This document shows, piece by piece, positions 14,033 through 17,875 of a stretch of 17,875 nucleotides of DNA. The DNA comes from an uncultured Peptococcaceae bacterium (GTDB lineage Bacteria; Bacillota; Desulfotomaculia; Desulfotomaculales; Desulfocucumaceae), in contig CATZDY010000052.1 of assembly GCA_958417755.1 (NCBI GenBank), positions 1 through 17,875 on the forward strand, read 5' to 3'. Position numbers and translations under genes: made by a program. Every line of letters begins with the position of its first letter. The stretch's first letter is position 1. The notes under the pieces were generated by a model. The model ran no database searches. It had not been told where the DNA came from and worked only from the letters and a program-made list of their open reading frames with translations.

Positions 14033-15691
14033 ATGAAAAGCGAAACAATTAGAAAAGGCCTGCATGCAGCGCCCCAAAGAACCTTGTTGCGGGCTTTGGG
14101 TTTAACAGATGAAGAAATGGACAGACCTTTGGTGGGCATTGTGAGTTCCCAAAATGATGTGGTGCCTGGGCATATGCATTTGGACAAAATTGTGGCTGCA
14201 GTGAAGCAAGGGGTGGCCATGGCTGGCGGCGTGCCCTTGGTATTCCCAGCCATTGCGGTATGTGATGGCATAGCCATGGGGCATGAAGGCATGAAATATT
14301 CTTTGGTTACCAGGGAATTGATTGCTGATTCCACAGAAGCCATGGCCCTGGCCCACGCCTTTGACGCCTTGGTGATGGTACCCAATTGTGATAAAAATGT
14401 TCCTGGTCTTTTGATGGCAGCTGCAAGGCTGAATCTGCCCACCATCTTTGTCAGCGGCGGTCCCATGCTGGCTGGTAGGGTGGATAAAAAGAAAATCAGT
14501 TATTCCACAGTGTCCGAAGCAGTGAGCCGTTATGCAGTGGGAGAAATTGATGATGACAAATTGTTAGAATATGAAAATAGCGCCTGTCCTACCTGTGGCT
14601 CTTGTTCCGGCATGTTTACAGCCAATAGCATGAATTGCCTCACCGAAGTGTTAGGCATGGGATTGCCTGGCAATGGAACTGTTCCTGCAGTATATTCTGC
14701 CCGCCTTCGGTTGGCCAAAAAAGCAGGCATGCAGATCATGGAGCTCTTGGAAAAGAATATTCGGCCCCGGGATATCATGACCCCCAAGGCTTTTCACAAT
14801 GCCTTGACCATTGATATGGCCTTAGGGTGCAGCACAAACAGCATGCTTCATTTGCCCGCCATTGCCCATGAATGCGGCATTTCCTTGGATTTGGATGTGG
14901 CCAATGATATTTCAGCCAAAACCCCGAACCTTTGCCATTTAGCCCCTGCCGGGGATTGTTTTATAGAGGATCTCTATGAAGCTGGGGGAGTTTCCGCAGT
15001 GATGCATGAAATCAGCAAATTGAATGTATTGCATCTTGACGGGGTGACTTGTACAGGCAAAACTTTGGGGGAAAATATCCAGGGAGCAGAGGTTTTGGAT
15101 CACACAGTGATTCGGCCAGTGGACAATCCCTTTGATAAGACCGGTGGCATTGCTGTTTTGAAAGGCAACCTTGCCCCAGACGGCTGTGTGGTAAAACGTT
15201 CTGCTGTATCGGAAAAAATGATGTGCCATCAGGGCAAAGCCCGGGTGTTCGACTGTGAGGAAACAGCTTTAAAAGCCATTTATGACGACAAAATCAACCC
15301 TGGCGATGTGGTGGTCATCCGCTATGAAGGCCCCAAAGGTGGTCCGGGAATGCGGGAAATGCTAAATCCCACCTCAGCCATCATGGGCAGTGGTTTGGGT
15401 GAAACAGTGGCTCTTATTACGGATGGCAGATTTAGCGGCGCCACCCGGGGGGCGGCCATTGGCCATGTGTCCCCAGAAGCTGCGGTGGGAGGCAATATTG
15501 CCTTAATCCAGGAAGGGGATATGATTGTCATTGATATTCCTAAGAATTCCATTCAAATCTTGGTTTCCGAAGAAGAGTTGGCAGAGCGGCGAAAACAATG
15601 GAAGCCCAGGGAGCCCAAAATTACCACCGGGTATTTATCCCGTTATATGAAAAGCGTTACCTCTGGAAGCAGCGGAGCAATCTTGAGCTAA
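14033..15691 (+). CDS. ilvD: Dihydroxy-acid dehydratase
   Basis: The protein has 552 residues, close to the usual length. It removes water from 2,3-dihydroxy acids to give the keto-acid precursors of valine, isoleucine and leucine, using an iron-sulphur cluster and Mg2+. The cluster cysteines are Cys119 in PNCDK (Lys121 would be the Mg-site lysine) and Cys191 in [12 protein letters not shown]. The start of the family fold, [16 protein letters not shown], lacks the extra cysteine that [2Fe-2S] plant-type enzymes have here. The C-terminal swivel domain has [12 protein letters not shown] and [14 protein letters not shown] 14033 follows GGAGGG by 6 bases; a GTG at 14018 is less likely. It stands apart from other ilv genes and behind its own regulated promoter. 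A sugar-acid dehydratase role is possible given the GntR neighbour but less likely from the sequence. Confidence 0.9.
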   Translation: MKSETIRKGLHAAPQRTLLRALGLTDEEMDRPLVGIVSSQNDVVPGHMHLDKIVAAVKQGVAMAGGVPLVFPAIAVCDGIAMGHEGMKYSLVTRELIADSTEAMALAHAFDALVMVPNCDKNVPGLLMAAARLNLPTIFVSGGPMLAGRVDKKKISYSTVSEAVSRYAVGEIDDDKLLEYENSACPTCGSCSGMFTANSMNCLTEVLGMGLPGNGTVPAVYSARLRLAKKAGMQIMELLEKNIRPRDIMTPKAFHNALTIDMALGCSTNSMLHLPAIAHECGISLDLDVANDISAKTPNLCHLAPAGDCFIEDLYEAGGVSAVMHEISKLNVLHLDGVTCTGKTLGENIQGAEVLDHTVIRPVDNPFDKTGGIAVLKGNLAPDGCVVKRSAVSEKMMCHQGKARVFDCEETALKAIYDDKINPGDVVVIRYEGPKGGPGMREMLNPTSAIMGSGLGETVALITDGRFSGATRGAAIGHVSPEAAVGGNIALIQEGDMIVIDIPKNSIQILVSEEELAERRKQWKPREPKITTGYLSRYMKSVTSGSSGAILS

Positions 15692-15730
15692 AGGCAATTT
15701 TTGGCCTGTGGTTCTTAGCCCTTAAAGCTC

Positions 15731-15784
15731 AAAAAGCCAATCCCATAACTAGATGGTATAAACATCCCATGGGGTTGGCTTTTT
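15731..15784 (+). terminator. Terminator of ilvD, possibly bidirectional
   Basis: AAAAAGCCAATCCCAT (15731-15746) pairs over 16 positions, one of them a G-T pair, with ATGGGGTTGGCTTTTT (15769-15784). The loop has 22 bases. It lies about 40 bases after the ilvD stop and 77 before the stop of the convergent GGDEF gene, so it could serve both. Confidence 0.85.
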
Positions 15785-15860
15785 GATCGCCTCTTTCTTT
15801 TTTGCCACATAATCTTTAGGCCAAAACCAACAAAGAATAGACAAGAAAATAACAAGGGGC

Positions 15861-17201
15861 CTAATCATGGCAAATAGTTTTTTCCCGATACATTGCACTA
15901 TCAGCAAATTCAATCAAAAGGTCCACAGTCTCTCCGTCCCTGGGATATACGGCTAGTCCTGCGCTAAAGGAAATGGGAATGTTGACTGTGTGACTCATCA
16001 TGGCTGCGTCTTTCAGCGTTGCAGCAATTTGGTCCAAAAATCCCTTTACAATTCCTTCATCATCCGTATGTTTAAAAATCAAGATAAATTCATCTCCCCC
16101 AATGCGGGCGAAAAGATGTTGTTCATCAAGATGCTGTTCAAAAATAGTGGCAAACTGCCGCAGCATTTTATCGCCTGTGGTATGTCCATAGGTATCATTG
16201 ATGCTTTTGAATTGATTTAAATCAATATAGCATAAAACAAATTTTTCTTGGGCTAAAGCCATGAGAGTTTCCAAGGCATGAAGCATGCCGCGTCGATTTA
16301 GGACACCAGTCAAGGGATCATGGAAAGTAAGATATTCCATTTCTGCTTTCATTTTTCTTAAATCATAATTATGCAATACCAAAAAAGCCAACAAAAAGCT
16401 TATCAAAAGTCCGGCAAAAGTAAAAATCCATGTCTCCGGGTATTGATACCAATTTCTAATGGGTGAAAGTCTAAAGTACCATTCTGCATTCAAAATGGTC
16501 ATGGTCTTTTCCACATAGGAAGCATGCTGATTATAGATGTAATTGCTATTGGCAATCATTTGCTTTTTGTTGGTATCAGGGCTAATCCTCCATATTTCAT
16601 AAGCAAAACCTTGATTGCGCAGCTGCTCTAATTCCGCACCTTCCAGAGCCTGGGGATAGTTTAAGGTAACAGATACCAAGCCCCAAAAATTTTCCTCATT
16701 TTTTTCACCTAAATAAACAGGCAGCCTGCCCACCAAAGCCTGCCCTCCTTGGATCAAGTGAAATGGTCCGCCTAAAACCAGCTGTCCTGAGGCCTTAGCA
16801 GCAATGGCTTCTTGATTTCCCTCGCCCTTTGAAAAATAATGCAACCCAATGACCTTTTCATTGCTCTCCAAGGGATATACATTGGACACAATGCCATTGG
16901 GCGCCAGGATGACATTCCGAATGGCTGGATCATCAATAATGGTGGCAGCTACCCGTTCAAAATCTTTGATTTCTCCATCATTTTGAATCACCAGGGCGGA
17001 TAAAACCTGGGTTTTATAGAGTAATTTTGTGATGACATTGTTCACTTTATTAGACTTTGTCAGCACCAACTGTTCCATCTGGGCATGTTCCATGCGGCTT
17101 TTATTCTGCACATAGGCTGTGGTAATGAGAATGCAGATAAAAAACGATATTATGAGTACAAGAACAAACCCGCCCCATCGTTTGGTTTGATTGGTTTTCA
17201 T
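15861..17201 (-). CDS. Membrane CHASE-GGDEF diguanylate cyclase
   Basis: The protein has 446 residues from ATG 17201. It is predicted to make c-di-GMP from two GTP. Helix 9-29 and helix 258-277 enclose an external CHASE sensor (about 45-250, with NVILAPNGIVSNVYPLE, IGLHYF and GGPFHLIQGGQALVGRLPVY). The cyclase begins with HDPLTGVLNRRG (Asp295), followed by DLNQFKSINDTYGH and an intact GGDEF (368-372). The inhibitory I-site RxxD just upstream is DEQH here, so feedback inhibition is probably absent. AGGAG lies about 14 bases before the ATG, a long gap. The frame continues upstream to 17408, but a promoter at 17341-17369 lies inside that part, so it is leader, not protein. No phosphodiesterase domain is present. 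Confidence 0.88.
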   Translation of the reverse strand: MKTNQTKRWGGFVLVLIISFFICILITTAYVQNKSRMEHAQMEQLVLTKSNKVNNVITKLLYKTQVLSALVIQNDGEIKDFERVAATIIDDPAIRNVILAPNGIVSNVYPLESNEKVIGLHYFSKGEGNQEAIAAKASGQLVLGGPFHLIQGGQALVGRLPVYLGEKNEENFWGLVSVTLNYPQALEGAELEQLRNQGFAYEIWRISPDTNKKQMIANSNYIYNQHASYVEKTMTILNAEWYFRLSPIRNWYQYPETWIFTFAGLLISFLLAFLVLHNYDLRKMKAEMEYLTFHDPLTGVLNRRGMLHALETLMALAQEKFVLCYIDLNQFKSINDTYGHTTGDKMLRQFATIFEQHLDEQHLFARIGGDEFILIFKHTDDEGIVKGFLDQIAATLKDAAMMSHTVNIPISFSAGLAVYPRDGETVDLLIEFADSAMYREKTICHD

Positions 17202-17340
17202 TTCTTGAAAAACAACTCCTAAAAAAACAAATTGCTTTGGTAGCGGAAGGAAGGAAAATGCCCGTTTCTTGTGCTTGTTTTGCTTGCTATGTTTTCCATT
17301 TAAACATATTTGTATTGATAGCGAATAGGAAGCATAAGTA

Positions 17341-17369
17341 ATTTTATTTTTCATTTCTATTCTTGTCAA
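17341..17369 (-). promoter_or_regulatory. Promoter of the CHASE-GGDEF gene
   Basis: On the minus strand TTGACA (complement of 17364-17369), 17 bases and TAAAAT (complement of 17341-17346) form a near-consensus promoter. The leader to ATG 17201 is about 130 bases. I found no c-di-GMP riboswitch core in it by eye. Confidence 0.65.
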
Positions 17370-17430
17370 TTTGTATTTATTAGCCCCTGCTTTGGTGGTG
17401 GTATACAATCCTGTACTTTAAGCCCAAAAG

Positions 17431-17443
17431 TTCCTATTAGGAA
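17431..17443. promoter_or_regulatory. Palindrome TTCCTA-T-TAGGAA
   Basis: Perfect 6-base arms around one base, between the divergent GGDEF gene and the surface-protein gene. It may be an operator; nothing more can be said. Confidence 0.3.
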
Positions 17444-17553
17444 AAACGGTTATAAGCAAAGTTCTCTTTATTATATTTCATACCTTGGCAGGATTTCTTT
17501 TAAAGAATAATAAAAAGGTTAAGATGATTGCTAGGTGCTAATATTGTATTTCC

Positions 17554-17601
17554 ATTTGATAAAAATGAAACGATAGGTACAATCATTTCTTTTTATCAAA
17601 T
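17554..17601. repeat. Large inverted repeat upstream of the surface-protein promoter
   Basis: ATTTGATAAAAATGAAA (17554-17570) and TTTCTTTTTATCAAAT (17586-17601) pair over 16 positions with one bulged T. The loop has 15 bases. It ends 6 bases before the -35 box at 17607. No T tract follows, so a regulatory binding site is more likely than a terminator. Confidence 0.7.
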
Positions 17602-17606
17602 ATCAA

Positions 17607-17636
17607 TTGACATGCTAACCTAATTCTTGGGATAAT
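17607..17636 (+). promoter_or_regulatory. Promoter of the 30-codon ORF and surface-protein gene
   Basis: TTGACA (17607-17612), 18 bases and GATAAT (17631-17636). The start point would be near 17643, about 40 bases before the first ATG. Confidence 0.6.
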
Positions 17637-17680
17637 AAATTAATTTACTAAAAAAGGAGATTTTCATAAAGGTAAATAAG

Positions 17681-17773
17681 ATGGATAAACAATCATTGCG
17701 CCAAGTAATAAGTTTATGGAATGTTACCCAGCAAGATAAATGTGCGAATAAAGCAGGAGAGGTAAGTGTATGA
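17681..17773 (+). CDS. 30-residue leader ORF coupled to the next gene
   Basis: ATG 17681 follows AAAGGT by 7 bases; a better AAAGGAGA (17653-17660) lies further up. The frame runs 30 codons (MDKQSLRQVISLWNVTQQDK then CANKAGEVSV) and stops at TGA 17771, which overlaps the next gene's ATG as ATGA. The peptide is hydrophilic and has no signal or membrane segment. The one-step overlap and placement between promoter and secreted-protein gene suggest a translated leader. It could also be chance. Confidence 0.4.
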   Translation: MDKQSLRQVISLWNVTQQDKCANKAGEVSV

Positions 17774-17875
17774 GAAAGACGAAGAGGCTGCTAGCATTTT
17801 TGCTTACTCTAGTTCTGAGCTTCAATCTTTTTCCCTTGCCAGCAAATGCAGGCACAATCACAATTGACAATCCTT
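17770..17875 (+). CDS. Secreted surface protein, possibly a major pilin subunit (5' part)
   Basis: Only 35 codons lie in the window. They give a clear signal peptide: MRKTKR, a hydrophobic core (LLAFLLTLVLSFNLF) and a cleavage site after PANA (Ala27). The mature protein starts GTITIDNP. Gram-positive sortase-dependent pilins and related isopeptide-domain proteins often begin the mature chain with a similar TITI(D/N)N strand, so this is my best guess, from memory of the family and not from a full domain. AGGAGAGG (17755-17762) is 7 bases before the ATG and lies inside the upstream 30-codon ORF. The gene continues past the window end. Confidence 0.6.
   Translation, partial: MRKTKRLLAFLLTLVLSFNLFPLPANAGTITIDNP

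Noticed and set aside
14033..15691. Sugar-acid dehydratase (Edd or xylonate type) in place of IlvD
   Set aside because: Length, [17 protein letters not shown] and the overall sequence match IlvD better than the sugar-acid relatives.
17202..17408. N-terminal extension of the CHASE-GGDEF protein
   Set aside because: A near-consensus promoter (17341-17369) lies inside it, and the protein from 17201 starts with the expected short cytoplasmic end and membrane helix.
17202..17680. c-di-GMP riboswitch between the cyclase and surface-protein genes
   Set aside because: Neither strand shows the conserved class I or class II core by eye; a covariance search would be decisive.

Overview
The window looks like chromosome of a Gram-positive, low-to-moderate-GC anaerobe-type bacterium, most likely Clostridia or a related Firmicutes lineage. 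The reasons are strong AGGAGG-type ribosome binding sites, sharp hairpin-plus-T-tract terminators, TTGACA/TATAAT promoters, a CsoR-controlled copper module, a YdbS/YdbT-type PH-domain pair and a YtaF/MntP-type membrane protein. No rRNA, tRNA, CRISPR array, transposase or phage gene was seen. The genus cannot be assigned from the sequence alone.

Left part (1-6720, plus strand): the tail of an unidentified gene with its terminator; a small MntP/YtaF-like membrane protein; a 631-base gene-free stretch; a large soluble hybrid histidine kinase with a cysteine-rich PAS domain; then the copper module, csoR followed by a P1B-type metal ATPase. The ATPase promoter carries two 25-bp-spaced copies of a TATACCCCCAT-type operator, and csoR has a related site at its own start. 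This supports joint repression by CsoR and release when metal is present.

Middle (6721-12762): an orphan AgrC-like membrane sensor whose ATP-binding motifs are lost; a small minus-strand protein of unknown function and a 38-codon candidate gene facing away from it; a minus-strand zinc alcohol/formaldehyde-type dehydrogenase; and a translationally coupled minus-strand pair of bacterial PH-domain membrane proteins. A short coiled-coil-like protein follows on the plus strand.

Right part (12763-17875): a FadR-type GntR regulator followed, after a 400-base gap, by ilvD (dihydroxy-acid dehydratase). Both upstream regions share CATCATACAA elements, so the regulator probably controls itself and ilvD. 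A minus-strand CHASE-GGDEF diguanylate cyclase without an inhibitory I-site comes next. Divergent from it, a leader region with a large inverted repeat, a good promoter and a 30-codon ORF runs by ATGA overlap into a secreted protein, cut by the window end, whose first mature residues resemble Gram-positive pilin or isopeptide-domain surface proteins.

The most unusual items are the degenerate AgrC-like sensor, the odd transmembrane signature of the copper-module ATPase, the shared GntR/ilvD operators, and the coupled mini-ORF before the putative pilin. No wholly new multi-gene system is clearly demonstrated.
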